A stretch of DNA of 64,000 nt from Hygrocybe punicea (Eukaryota > Basidiomycota > Agaricomycetes > Agaricales > Hygrophoraceae). Below are positions 21,571 through 33,035 of this stretch, in pieces; positions within the stretch are counted from its first letter, which is position 1; the number at the start of each line of letters is the position of its first letter. The notes under the pieces were generated by a model. It had not been told where the DNA came from, searched no databases, and worked only from the letters and a program-made list of their open reading frames with translations. A program made the translations under genes and the position numbers. Location of the stretch: NCBI GenBank assembly GCA_963556145.1, contig OY744462.1, positions 1,550,001-1,614,000 of the forward strand, in the 5' to 3' direction.

Positions 21571-23600
21571 GGGGAGTGTTTCTTAGTAAAAAAACAAACA
21601 GTTCCTTACCAAGGGTTTCCAGAGTGTGACTTTGAAGGAAATTACCTTGTTGTTTAGCAAGGGTGGATTTGTCCTTGTTACAACTTAATGTACTTACTCA
21701 CTTGTTAGTTGGGTTATAGGATGGTAGCTATCAAGAGTAGTTGATACTTGATAACAATATATAATACTTGTCAAAGGTTAGTTGATGTTAGATAACAATG
21801 GACAGTTACCTTATAGTAGATGTAAGTCAGGGTATATGACTTGGAGGATGAGTATAGTGAGGTCTTCCAATCAAGGTAAGACTTTGAGATAATAGACACT
21901 CAAGCAAGAGTAGGTGATGAGTGCAAATGGTGATGATGAATGATGAGCAAGGATAGTGAAAGTCAAAGAGGGATATGACAATAAACTATCAACAAAGGAT
22001 GCAATGATAATGGATACAAAGATAAAATAAAAGTAACAAGAGCAGTTGATGTTCAAGATATCAGACAATATTCCAAAGCTTCAAACACACATTGACTACT
22101 AGTGCAGAATAAGTACTGGGATATCTTTATGAAGATCAATAGTTTCTTGCCAGAAGAAGTTGACAATAGTGATGGTACTATGTCAAGAATATTCTCAAAC
22201 AAGTAATAAAAGACTATCAATATATCTGATATTGATAACTCAATTAAACTTAATGTCTGAGACTAATAAGCTAACTAAGAATGGGACTGTGACTGTGACC
22301 ATGACTGTAACTAAATTGATGTACTGACTACTACCAAAAGTAGGTATGTACAAGAAAGGGGGGGTTAAATCAAGAAATGACTCTGGGGTGAATCAAGGGA
22401 ATTGACTGACTGTCTCCTGCAGAAACTGAGCCTTATTTATATCTTTGGCTGCTGCAGGAGTCACCGTGAGTCATAGAAAGAGTTTGAAATAAGTGGGTAG
22501 GGTGTGAGTCATAAGGGAGTAATTATAAAATGGGGAAGGGGGTTTGTAAGCCTAATATGAAATAAAAGTGCTAACTACTGAGTCATTAAAGAGTAATATG
22601 AAATGAAGAGTAGGATGATGTGTCATAATTTGAAAAAGAGGCATAGATCTGTAGACATAAAAGGAATTGGGAAATAGGTGGTGAGTCATAGATAGGAATT
22701 TGGGCATAGATTGTTGAGTCATAAGGAAGAATGGGGCATAATGCTGTGCAGGTATTGCAAGTAGTGCACAGGTTGTTGAGTCATATAGAAAAATGGGGCA
22801 TAGGGCTGTGCAGGTATTGGAAATGGGTGACTCATGTGGAGTCAATTACTGAGATTCCTAGGGTAGATGTGATGTGATGGCTGGCATAATTGGTCATGAT
22901 GGGCATAATTGGTCATAAAGGTCATAATTTGGTCATGATGAGCCATAGATGGTCATAGTGGTCCATTTATGGTCATAGAAGTCATAAGATGTGGAGGGTA
23001 GATCAACTGAGTCACCACAGGAGGGGATGAGTCAAGGGCTGATCTAATCTGTAATAAGGCTAATGTTATGATCAACTGAGTCATTATAGGAAGAGATGAG
23101 TCATAGGCTGATCTAATCTGTGATCTGGGGATGGTCTGTGGTCTGGGGGGGTTCTATGATCCTCCAGGAATCATAGATCAAGGCTGAGTCATGCTATTTC
23201 AAATTGTGCTTGATAGATCAAATTCTTCAGACAATGATTCTGTGATCAATAGATCTTGATGGATAATGTAAGATGGTGCAACTGAGATGAGATTGTGGCT
23301 GTGCAGCTTCTTTGATCTTTTGATCTTGATGCCTGATGTGTGGTCCTGTTTTTAGCTAATGTCTTATCCTTAGCAGTTAAGTTAAAGATAGTTCAGCTAA
23401 TAACTAATCCTTTAACTGATAAGTGTCCCTTAAATTGGGATAGTGTCCTAGAATAATGTCCTTGTCTTTTCCTTATTAGTGAAGAAAGATAGCTTGACTT
23501 GAGCTTTAGTCTTGCTATTACCTACTGTTCCTTCAGACTAATAAACTTGAATGTCCTTGCTGATAGCTTGATACCATGTTTTGATCCAAAACCTCTTTGG
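21571..23600. mobile_element. About 2-kb insertion within gene copy A
   Basis: It is inferred as an insertion because the homologous copy near 55.3 kb lacks it. It is non-coding. Part of it (about 21850-22130, including GCTTCAAACACACATTG and GGGATATCTT) recurs at 25590-25860. Its right side holds many TGAGTCA and GGTCATA motifs. TGGTATCAAGC near the right end (minus strand) resembles an initiator-tRNA primer site, but no LTR pair was found. Confidence 0.5.
22467..23190. promoter_or_regulatory. Cluster of 12 TGAGTCA sites
   Basis: TGAGTCA, or its reverse complement once, occurs 12 times in about 725 bp, usually as TGAGTCATA. This is the Gcn4/AP-1-type bZIP consensus. The region also has about ten GGTCATA motifs (22880-22990). 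It could be a binding array or simply a degenerate tandem repeat. Confidence 0.4.
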
Positions 23601-24297
23601 ATCATGATACTGCTGCTATCATTGTTGCTGCTGATGCTTGTATAGGAGGAGCTCTTACATCGTGTGGCAGCATTAGAGAAGGAGACAGAATATGAGAGAA
23701 AGAGGACGGAAGAGAGGTTCCTAAAAGTTGAGAAACAACTTGTGGAGTTGCAAAAGGAGAGAAACAGCAACCTATAAGTGCTGCAGCAGTGGCAAGCTAT
23801 GAGCCTTGTTCTTCATGGTAAGTCACTTCAGCCTACTTATTTACCAATTTGTTACTTACAACAAGTAGCGCTTGGGGCATATACCTGATGCTTTGTTTTA
23901 GACCAGCATAAGGCCAAACTTTCAAGGTATGGTATCAATGGATGTATGTGTCTCATAGGTTCTCTACATTTAATGGTGCTTAGTCATGTTATAGTCCAGG
24001 ATCTCTACTATGCAAGCTGTGGACAGTCACCCAACATTAGTGCACAACAAATATACTAGAGCATCAACCCACACCTCCATGGACTTGTCTCCCGCATCTT
24101 CAACCACAAGAACAAGATTTATGACCAGCAAAAAGCACTCACTCACCTGCCAATACCTGATAATGTCATAGACAACTTTGTTTCATGCCTTGAGCAAGAG
24201 ACTGACCCAGATATGAAGCAGAAAGATGTCTTTAATCGCCTGAGAAGTGAGGCAAACTCACCAGAGAATATTGAACACACACATGCTGGGGCTTAAT

Positions 24298-24598
24298 AGG
24301 AATCCTGATATGTAGAATTAGTCTTGCACATTTTCTTTATTTTTATTTATTGAATTGTACCTATCCATCTGAGTGGACTTGGGAGGACATTCAATATGTG
24401 ACCTTTAAGTGTTTATGATGTTGTCCCAGTCACCACGTTCCAGGTCCAGGTAGCAAACCTGTGTTGAGGTCAAAATATATTTGTTAACTGCCACATAGAT
24501 GTACAATAACTGAGATTATATTGCTAACATGCCTTGAGATATTCCAGTGTATCAGTATTCATGCCTAACCACAGTGTGGTAGATAGTGTAGCTTGTAG
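24298..24598. other. No gene seen
   Basis: A short AT-rich interval separates the end of gene copy A from the minus-strand fragment. No repeat or RNA gene was recognised. Confidence 0.4.
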
Positions 24599-25364
24599 TT
24601 AGTTTACGCAGCAGAAACATAGGTTCTCCACCAAATCCAATACATACTCAGGATAAACTTCCTTACAATTAGGACACACTGCAAGGATACAGACAGGGAC
24701 ATTGAGGGATAGGATGGTATTTGCTGATTGAAGTATGTACAGAGGAACTTCGCAATTAGGGTATACATGCAAGGATTGATAACACAGCATGGCAGGCAAT
24801 TCGTGGCAGGTGGAACTGGAGATGTAGCCAAGTAACAAAGACATAGATAACCTGTAGATGAGAGGGTTGTGAGGAGTGATTGACAGAGTTGACTCTAATG
24901 TCTGTTGGTGCAAATGGATCTGGGTGGTCTTCATCAGTTAGACCACTGACAGGAGAATCTGGTGCATCAGTATCTGAATCCTCACTATTCTTGTTAGCGA
25001 CCTCATCATCTTCATTGTCTTCATTGGCATCAACAAGCTCACATCTAGCATATTCATCATCCGATACTTTGTCATAATTGAAATCAGATGCTTCCTGGGC
25101 CATTTCATGTGCTAATCCTTCTAGCATATTTTGGAAACACTGCTCAATCTCAGCATCCATAGGGTCATGAGCTGGAGGTCTGTGAGCAATATGAGAGGTA
25201 AGCGAAACAGAACCGGCATGCACAGCCAAGTTGTGAATAGAATAATAGTCAACAAGGCCTGTAAGAACCTGAGGGTTGTGTATGTTAGGTCCAAGGTTTA
25301 GAAGGGCCGATCCAAAGGTTTGAATGTCTAGATCCTTGCTAGTCATGGTACCATAGTCAAGCAT
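24599..25364 (-). pseudogene. Transposase-like N-terminal fragment (Tnp2/CACTA-type?)
   Basis: The minus frame starts near 25364. It encodes D-P-M-D-A-E-I-E-Q-C-F-Q-N-M-L, an acidic stretch (N-E-D-N-E-D-D-E), then V-T-W-L-H-L-Q-F-H-L-P-R-I-A-C-H-A-V. A splice or frame change leads to V-P-V-C-I-L-A-V-C-P-N-C-K-E-V-Y-P. A W-L-H-x-Q-F-x-L-P-R helix followed by a C-P-x-C zinc element resembles the start of basidiomycete Tnp2-like transposases as I remember them. No catalytic domain is present. Confidence 0.4.
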
Positions 25365-25399
25365 TTCTTGTTCAACTACCTCGGAAAATATAGATCAGG

Positions 25400-26200
25400 G
25401 ATGGCAACATATGTGCACTTATGTGTACTGATGCGCACTGTGTTATGTGAATGTTTGTTTCACCAAGAATTACCGGAGTTGACTTTGTTCAGGTACCTTC
25501 TTGTTGTTCATAGGTTTCTAATATCCAAATAACCTATCAGGAAGGAGTTTATAGGTATATGTACTGTATGAGTTAATAGAATGTAATAGTGAGGTCTCTT
25601 CAATTAAGAATTGAGACTTTGAGTAGGTATCAATAGCAATTGGGGAGTGTGATGTACTGAACTACTAATATCCACTGCTGGAATATAAAAATGCAGACTA
25701 ATGAATACTGATAACAATATTCACTAGTTGAATATGAACTGTTTTGGCTACAGGGCCTATTCAATCAAGAGTATCTCTGGGTATTATAATATCTGACTTA
25801 AATCCGAAGCTTCAAACACACATTGGCTACTAGTTCAGGGATATCTTCAATACCTTTTGAATACTCTGTTTTGTTTAGGATGAAACCTTAACCTTAGAAA
25901 TGTATCTAGCTGACTAATGCTGACTAAAAGCTGATTAATGAATTGATTGAACTGAGTGAACTGAGTGAATTCTCCTTAATGACAAGGGGAACTCAGAGAA
26001 TGATAGAATGAGAGTGGACTGGACTGGATTGCAAGCACTAGCTACTACAATGAGTAACTACTAGTACTAAGAGAATGAGGGATTAGACTGTGTGAACCCA
26101 AACTAAGACTGACTACTGATTGGTGAGGGGGGAAATCCTACTGACTACTAGAACTAGTGGGGTGTGGGCTATTGCTTTGCATGGCATGTTACTCGTCCCT
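25400..26200. repeat. Second copy of the repeat found at 21.7-22.4 kb
   Basis: It shares CCGAAGCTTCAAACACACA, GGCTACTAGTTCAGGGATAT and GAGACTTTGAGTAGG-like phrases with the insertion in gene copy A. A short alternating TGTGCACTTATG/TGTACTGATGCG tract lies at 25415-25445. There is no gene. Confidence 0.55.
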
Positions 26201-26222
26201 TCTTTTAGCAAGAGAACAAATA

Positions 26223-27336
26223 TTAAGATTGAGCATATATAAACAGTACAGCATTATTACCATTACATGACAATAAATTAATATTTGAAAAGTCATCTAT
26301 ATCACCTTCATTAATACAAATTGATCTGGTTGATATACCATCATGAAACCATACCATACTGTTGATGAATATGCGGGCAGTAAAATGTGCATCACCAAAG
26401 TACACAATTCCTCTCAATGTGTAAGCAGTGGATATGTCATCAATTGACAAGTTTATAACTTGACTAACTATTAAATTCTCAATAGAGTCAACTGTAAACA
26501 TGATTAGAGGTGGAATTTTGTTAAATGCAATAAATTTAGTAATCTCTCCCCAACACAATTGACATTTGTGTCATTGTCTATTAACTATGATTTGAGCAAG
26601 ACATGCTGAGATTGTTCCAGAAAATGAATATGAACAATGAAAGATGGCATCACATCTATCATTTTCCAGAATGGTTATGTTTTCACAATTCATACATTTA
26701 AGACAAGTTGAAGTGATTGGTTCATTTGCTTTCATTATATAATGGGCCAAATCACTTATGGCAATGCCAACTTGACCATAAGGAAATATTTCGGGTTTAT
26801 CTTGATGCAATAAATGTCTGATTGTATTTCTAACTGTTTCTAAATCTGTTGTGTGATTCTTGGATCGTTTGAATCCTAAGCTCAAAATCTTTAATATTTC
26901 ATTGATGCTATTGAATCTTTTTTTCCAACTTGATGGATCTTCATTCCATATTGCTAGTAATATTGTAAAGAGTGAATCATAAGCACAGCTCCAATCTTGC
27001 GCATCCCATATAAACCCTTTTGGTTCATTTAATTCAATAGTACTTGTTTTTCGTCTTTTTTTCACTATGGAAGATGAACTTACAACTTGTTGTAATTTTC
27101 GTGTTTTATTTTGCAATACATTGGCTGTGGAATTTTTATGAGTGACAGTGATTGGAACAGTTCCTTTTGCAGGAACAAAGTTGAGGTTTCTGAAATCTGC
27201 CTTTTGATTTTTGTTCATAGGTTTAATTAATTGCCATGGAGAGGGCTGTGTTGTGTATTGATTTAGTTGCTCCGTGGCTTTCCATGCAATAGCATGATGA
27301 ATGTTTTTTGGAATATATGACTTTCCTTTCCATTTT
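26223..27336 (-). pseudogene. Helitron protein, C-terminal ubiquitin-protease-like part
   Basis: It continues in frame from the helicase across element 2 (…D-Q-F-R-K-W | K-G-K-S-Y-I-P…). It contains a cysteine-protease-like box W-S-C-A-Y-D-S-L-F (about 26970-26997), then paired Cys motifs C-L-K-C-M-N-C and C-D-A-I-F-H-C. A His box G-D-A-H-F-T-A-R-I with V-W-F-H-D-G follows (about 26400-26339). Cys box, zinc ribbon, then His box is the order of USP-type deubiquitinases. One in-frame TGA (26571-26573) interrupts it. The end is at 26223. The role in transposition is unknown to me. Confidence 0.65.
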
Positions 27337-27754
27337 CACTTCAGTCAACCACCTAGCCCCAACTAACTAGATGTAACACAACTCTGTCGGTGTTCCATCT
27401 AAGTGCTCATATAACCATGGTACTCCTAAGGACAATTTATTGCCCCAGGGACATTCTCACTGTAGGCGGGCGTAGGGATATATTCTTATCCCTAGGGACA
27501 ATTTCCAAAGAAGACCAAGGGCTGAATAGTTATCCCAAGGGATGATTTTGACAAAGGATCATGGCCTGAAATATTGTCCCATGGGACATATTACAATACC
27601 ATCAGGGAGAATATATATTTTCCTGGGATATATGGTCAACCAGGTGTTGCCTCAGCTCAAGCTGATGTTTTTTGAAAAATAGCTATAACATTGTAAATAA
27701 AATAGGTAAAATTATGGAAATATTTGTGTGCATAGATTAAAAGGCCTAGGGACT

Positions 27755-28265
27755 GTAATTTCATCCCTTGGGATATTTATTTCGTCCCTTGGGATATTTA
27801 TTTCATCCCTTGGGATATTTATTTCCTCCCTTGGGATATTTATTTCATCCCTTGGGATATTTATTTTGTCCCTTGGGATATTTATTTTGTCCCTTGGGAT
27901 ATTTATTTCATCCCTTGGGATATTTACTTTATCCCTTGGGATATTTATTTTACCTGAGAAAAGCCCACAGGACATATAGAATATCCCATGGGATACTTAT
28001 CTTGTCTTAGAAAACCGCCCATGGGACATAGAACATCCCTTGGGATACTTTCACTCTTATAGAAACAGCCCATGGGACATGAAAAATATTGCTTGGGATA
28101 TTTACATTAACCAAGACAAAGCCCATAGGACATATAAAATATCCCTTGGGATATTTACTTTACCCACAAAAAAGCCCATGGGACATATAAAATATCCCTT
28201 GGGATACCTTTGTTATTGCAGAAACAGCCCATGGGACACATAAAATATCCCTTGGGATATTTACT
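27755..28265. repeat. GGGATATTTATTTCATCCCTT repeats, left arm of element 2
   Basis: A 21-bp unit (ATTTCATCCCTTGGGATATTT) is repeated about nine times. Longer units combining CCCATGGGACATATAAAATA with CCCTTGGGATA follow. Each unit contains CCCTTGGGATA-type self-complementary sequence. The 7-residue periodic ORFs on both strands are repeat artefacts. Confidence 0.85.
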
Positions 28266-28444
28266 TTACTCAAAAAAGCTCCAATCTACAGGCTGGTGGG
28301 ACTGCCTGCTTGCTCAGCATCTGCCAAGTCACACAATAATAATCATAGCAATGCCACATGTTACATAATTTTAATTTACCAACCACTCAAAATAGACATA
28401 GCAAATTAAATAATTATTTTCACTAAATACATGGTATTCTAATT

Positions 28445-28690
28445 TATAAGGGGAGAGACAGGGAGGTGGAGGAGAGGAGAGGAGAGGGGGAATGGCAGGA
28501 GGAATGGCAGGGGGTGGGCAGGGGGAGAAGGGGCAGGAGGTGGATGGGAGGTGGGGATGGTGGATGGACAGCATAGGCAGGGGGAGAAGGGGTAGGAGAC
28601 AGCCAGGGGGAGAATGGAAAGGAGGAGGGAGGAGGGGGAGGGGAAAGGAGGGAAAGGGAAGGACCAACAATACATACCGGTGTTCCCCTG
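28445..28690. repeat. Purine-rich block next to the second splice donor, left arm of element 2
   Basis: GGGGAGA/GGAGGTGG-type repeats mirror the pyrimidine-rich block at 31560-31770. The reverse strand has a GTATGT donor near 28678, matching 31555 in the other arm. Confidence 0.6.
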
Positions 28691-29324
28691 GTGTCCATGC
28701 CCCTCCGCATCCTCGCCCTTGTCCCCGTCCCCATCCTCATCCTCGTCCTTGTCGTCCCCGTCGTCCTTGTCGTCCCAGTCCCCGTCGTCGTCCTCGTCGT
28801 CCTGGTCCCCGTCGTCCTCGTCGTCCTGGTCCCCGTCCTCGTCGTCCTCGTCCTCGTCCCCGTACCCATCCGCCTTGTCCTTGTCCTTGTCGTCCCCGTC
28901 CCCATCGTCCTTGTCCTTGTCCTCGTAGTCCCCGTCCCCGTCCCCGTCCTCATCGTTACCGCGTGGCCCTGTTCCCGTTCGCGTTGTCGTTGCCGTCCCG
29001 TTTGCCATCCCGTCCTCGCCATTTCAGTCCTCGTTGTCCCTGCTGCCGTTGTCCTCGTTGTCCCGGTCTCCGTTGTCCTCGTCATCGTCCCGGTCGTCCT
29101 CGTTTCCGTCGTCCGTTGCTCCCGTCCCCGTTCTCGTGCTCGCTGTCCTTGTCGTCATCGTCCCCGTCGTCGTCGTCGTCGTCGTCGTCCTTGTTGTCCC
29201 GGGTTCCGCGGTCCTCGTCGTCCCGTTCCCCCGTCCCGATCGTCTTCGTTTCCTCGTCCATGTCGTGGTTCCCGTTGCCGTTGCCGTCGTCCTCCCCTTT
29301 CGCGCCGTGGTCGCATTCGTTCGT

Positions 29325-29659
29325 TTACCCCTCGTCCTCATTCTCGTCGTCCCCGTTCTTGCTGTCGTGGTCGGCCTGGGTTGTCCCCGTTCTGGGCTGT
29401 GTCCTCCCTCCTTGTCGCCCGCATCCACGTCTGCTTGTTTTGTTCACGTTCGTTTGGCACGAGGGTGCGTGAAAAAAAGCCTAAAAGTATTTAAGTAGTT
29501 AGTAGAATAAATGAAAAGCATAAATGGACCACTTACCTGGGGTGCTCTGGCATCCGCACCATTGTCGTGTCGTTGTTGAAAGCGACAAGTCTTGTTGAAC
29601 TCGTGCACGAGACTTTCAACCGGAATTTGCCGATGTCCCAAACGGGGTCGAGTTGCCAT
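29325..29659 (-). CDS. Element 2 small spliced gene, left-arm copy (92 aa)
   Basis: Exon 1 (29659-29537) starts at ATG and encodes M-A-T-R-P-R-L-G-H-R-Q-I-P-V-E in 41 codons ending in phase 0. A 56-bp GT-AG intron (29536-29481) leads to exon 2 (29480-29325), which includes P-S-C-Q-T-N and P-R-T-G-T-T-Q-A and ends in a TAA. The A-T-R-x-R-L-G-x-R-Q start is shared with element 1, and intron position is conserved in all four arms. No known domain is recognised. The product is small, basic at its start and acidic at its end. This is the most intact of the four copies. Confidence 0.55.
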
Positions 29660-29977
29660 ATAGGGAAGGGTGGCTGGATTTTCTTATTATTATTACATGT
29701 ACTACAGCACCTCAATTGCCAGGGCAAGACCCTGAAGAGATATAAGTATGCTATACCTACCCCACAGGGAGTTTTTGTATTTTATTTCATTTTATATGGG
29801 GAGATATTCACAATGCATTCTATGCCTCTGCCAAAAATGGACCCTTAAACACCTAACTTTGCGACTACAGGTCTGAAAAATCTAAATTTAATTCTACGGG
29901 TACTAGGGCAGGTGTACATTGTGTTCCAGACAAGTGCCCGGTAGTTGGTGGTGCGGGGAATGTGTTGTAGCCAAAAT

Positions 29978-30057
29978 ATTATGAACTTGTCACTCACATT
30001 CGAATCATGATTATACGGACTTTTGATTGTCTAGCCACAATGCAAAGATCCAAATCC
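29978..30057. promoter_or_regulatory. Asymmetric centre of element 2
   Basis: An 80-bp unpaired centre lies between inverted GTTGTAGCCAAAAT / ATTTTGGCTACAAC arms. It contains AGCCACAATGCA, shared with the centre of element 1, and lies between the two divergent small genes. The promoter function is an inference. Confidence 0.4.
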
Positions 30058-30107
30058 ATTTTGGCTACAACACATTCTCCGCACCACCAACTACCGGGCA
30101 CTTGTCT

Positions 30108-30207
30108 NNNNNNNNNNNNNNNNNNNNNNNNNNNNNNNNNNNNNNNNNNNNNNNNNNNNNNNNNNNNNNNNNNNNNNNNNNNNNNNNNNNNNNNNNNNNN
30201 NNNNNNN
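30108..30207. other. Assembly gap of 100 N, probably false
   Basis: The 84 bases before the gap (30024-30107) are identical to the 84 bases after it (30208-30291). This is the signature of two overlapping contigs that were placed end to end. It sits at the palindrome centre. Confidence 0.9.
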
Positions 30208-30559
30208 TGATTGTCTAGCCACAATGCAAAGATCCAAATCCATTTTGGCTACAACACATTCTCCGCACCACCAACTACCGGGCACTTGTCTGGAACACAA
30301 TGTACACCTTCCCTAGTACCCGTAGAATTAAATTTAGATTTTTCAGACCTGTAGTCGCAAAGTTAGGTGTTTAAGGGTCCATTTTTGGCAGAGGCATAGA
30401 ATGCATTGTGAATATCTCCCCATATAAAATGAAATAAAATACAAAAACTCCCTGTGGGGTAGGTATAGCATACTTATATCTCTTCAGGGTCTTGCCCTGG
30501 CAATTGAGGTGCTGTAGTACATGTAATAATAATAAGAAAATCCAGCCACCCTTCCCTAT

Positions 30560-30980
30560 ATGGCAACTCGACCCCGTTTGGGACATCGGCAAATTCCGGT
30601 TGAAATTCTCGCGCGTGAGTTCAACAAGACTTCGTTTTCAACAACGACGCGACAACGGGTGCGGATGCCAGAGCACCCCAGGTAATTATTCTTTATCTTT
30701 TTTCTTCATTCTACTGACTACTTAAACACACTTGTAGGTTTTTTGCCCTCACCCTCGTGCCAAACGAACGCGAACGCGGCAACAGCAACAAGCAGACGCG
30801 CATGCGGGCGACAAGGAGACGGTACGCAGCCGAGAACGGGGACAACCCAGGCCCACTACGACAGCAAGAACGAGGACAACGGGAATGAGGACGACGGGGT
30901 AAACGAACGAACGCGACCACGGCGCGAAAGGGGAAGACGACGGCAAGGGGAACGGGAACCACGACACGGACGAGGAAACG
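30560..30980 (+). pseudogene. Element 2 small spliced gene, right-arm copy
   Basis: ATG at about 30560 opens the same M-A-T-R-P-R-L-G-H-R-Q-I-P-V-E start, and a 56-bp intron lies at 30682-30737. Relative to the left-arm copy an indel shifts the frame after F-N-K-T, so exon 2 is read in a different frame and stops early. The frame matching the left-arm exon 2 (S-C-Q-T-N, P-R-T-G-T-T-Q-A) is still open beyond 30743 and continues into an acidic repeat tract up to a GTATGT donor at about 31555. Confidence 0.45.
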
Positions 30981-31039
30981 AAGACGAGGACAGCGGGCGG
31001 ACGGGAACCACGGACGACGGAAACGAGAATGACCGGGAC

Positions 31040-31770
31040 AGGGAACGGGACGACGGCAGCAGGGACGACGAGGACGGAAACGGGGACGAGGACGAGGATG
31101 ACGACGAGGACAGCGAACACGGGAATGGGGACGGGGGCAACGGACGACGGAAACGAGGACGACCGGGACGGGGGAACGGGACGACGAGGACCACGGAGCC
31201 CGGGACAACAAGGATGACGGCAACAGGGATGGCAAACGGGACGGCAACGACAACGCGAACGGGAACAGGGCCACGCGGTAACGACGAGGACGGGGACGGG
31301 GACGGGGACTACGAGGACAAGGACAAGGACGACGGGGACGGGGACGACAAGGACAAGGACAAGGCGGATGGGTACGGGGACGAGGACGAGGACGACGAGG
31401 ACCGGGACCGGGACGACAAGGACGACGGGGACCGGGACGACAAGGACGACGGGGACCGGGACGACAAGGACGACGGGGACGACGAGGACGAGGACGAGGA
31501 TGGGGACGGGGACAAGGGCGAGGATGCAGAGGGGCGTGGACACCAGGGGAACACCGGTATGTATTGTTGGTCCTTCCCTTTCCCTCCTTTCCCCTCCCCC
31601 TCCTCCCTCCTCCTTTCCATTCTCCCCCTGGCTGTCTCCTACCCCTTCTCCCCCTGCCTATGTGCTGTCCATCCACCATCCCCACCTCCCATCCACCTCC
31701 TGCCCCTTCTCCCCCTGCTCACCCCCATTCCCTGCCATTCCCCTCTCCTCCACCTCCCTGTCTCTTCCCT
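31040..31770. repeat. GACGAC acidic-coding tract and CCCTCC block, right arm of element 2
   Basis: GGGACGACAAGGACGAC-type repeats can be read as Asp/Glu/Lys/Gly. One frame is conserved with the left arm (G-N-D-E-D-G-D-G-D-G-D-Y-E-D-K-D). After the GTATGT donor comes a CCCTTCTCCCCCTGC-type pyrimidine block. It mirrors 28445-29250. Confidence 0.7.
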
Positions 31771-31949
31771 GATAAATTAGAATAACATGTAGTTAGGTAA
31801 AATAATTATTTAATTTGTTATATCCATTTTGAGTGGTTGGTAAATTAAAATTATGTAACATGTGGCATTGCTATGATTATTATTGTGTGACTTGGCAGAT
31901 GCTGAGCAAGCAGGCACCACCAGCCTGTAGATTGGAGCTTTTTTGAGTA

Positions 31950-32700
31950 AAGTAAATATCCCAGGGGATATTTTATATGTCCCATGGGCTGTTTCTTCGA
32001 TAGCAAAGGTATCCCAAGGGATATTTTATATGTCCCATGGGCTTTTTTGTGGATAAAGTAAATATCCCAAGGGATATTTTATGTGTCCCATGGGCTGTTT
32101 CTGCGATAACAAAGGTATCCCAAGGGATATTTTATATGTCCCATGGGCTTTTTTGTGGGTAAAGTAAATATCCCAAGGGATATTTTATGTGTCCCATGGG
32201 CTTTTTCTTGGTTAACGTAAATATCCCAAGCAATATTTTTCATGTCCCATGGGCTGTTTCTGTAATAGTGAAAGTATCCCAAGGGATGTTCTATGTCCCA
32301 TGGGCTGTTTTCTAAGACAAGATAAGTATCCCATGGGATATTCTACATGTCCCATGGGCTATTTTCTAGACAAGATAAGTATCCCATGGAACATTCTATA
32401 TGTCCCATGGGCTTTTCTCAGGTAAAATAAATATCCCAAGGGATAAAATAAATGTCCCAAGGGATAAAACAAATATCCCCAGAGATAAAGTAAATAGCCC
32501 AAGGGATGAAATAAATATCCCAAGGGACTGAATAAATATCCCCAGGGATAAAGTAAATACCCCAAGGGATGAAATAAATATCCCAAGGGACGAAATAAAT
32601 ATCCCAAGGGATTAAATAAATATCCCAAGGGACGAAATAAATATCCCAAGGGATGAAATACATATCCCAAGGGATGAAATTACAGTCCCTAGGCCTTTTA
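31950..32700. repeat. CCCAAGGGATA repeats, right arm of element 2
   Basis: This is the inverted counterpart of 27755-28265: 21-bp units around ATCCCAAGGGATGAAATAAAT, plus longer CCCATGGGCT units. Copy number and order differ from the left arm, which shows repeat turnover after or during palindrome formation. Confidence 0.85.
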
Positions 32701-33035
32701 ATCTATGCACACAAATATTTTCATAATTTTACCTATTTTATTTACAATGTTATAGCCATTTTTCAAAAAACATCAGCTTGAGCTGAGGCAACACCTGGTT
32801 GAGAATATATCCCAGGAAAATATATATTCTCCCTGATGGTATTATAATATGTCCCATGGGATGATATTTCAGGCCATGATCCTTTCTCAAAATCATCCCT
32901 TGGGATAACTATTCAGCCTTTGGTCTTCTTTGGAAATTGTCCCTAGGAATAAAAATATAACCCTAAGCTTGCCTACAGTCAGAATGTCCCTGGGGCAATA
33001 AATTGTCCTTGGGAGTACCATGGTTATATGAACAC

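Larger units (their letters stand above)
21346..24297 (+). pseudogene. Copy A of a coiled-coil gene, split by an approximately 2-kb insertion
   Basis: The segments 21346-21570 and about 23600-24297 match 55016-55300 and 55320-56010 in the same order. The first part encodes F-T-K-T-I-S-L-N-K-Q-F-P-Q-D-I-T-I-S. The second encodes a coiled coil (V-A-A-L-E-K-E, K-V-E-K-Q-L-V-E-L-Q-K-E-R) and the ending H-G-L-V-S-R-I-F-N-H-K-N-K-I-Y-D...S-P-E-N-I-E. Stops after V-L-P-S and inside the coiled coil disable it. The intervening 2 kb is absent from copy B, so it is an insertion; its exact ends are ambiguous. Confidence 0.65.

Noticed and set aside
23522..23600. Primer-binding-site-like TGGTATCAAGC suggesting a copia element
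   Set aside because: The sequence that should be the LTR is instead shared with gene copy B, and no LTR pair or polymerase is present.
27712..28243. ORFs with 7-residue periodicity (I-N-I-P-R-D-E)
   Set aside because: The 21-bp repeat is open on both strands and lies in transposon arms. There is no start or domain context.
28439..29500. Several ORFs of over 150 codons on both strands, apparently Arg/Pro- or Asp/Glu-rich
   Set aside because: They are readings of GACGAC/GTCGTC repeats in different frames. Only the frame linked to the conserved first exon and donor has support.
29994..30300. ORFs spanning the N run
   Set aside because: They read through unknown bases and duplicated contig ends.
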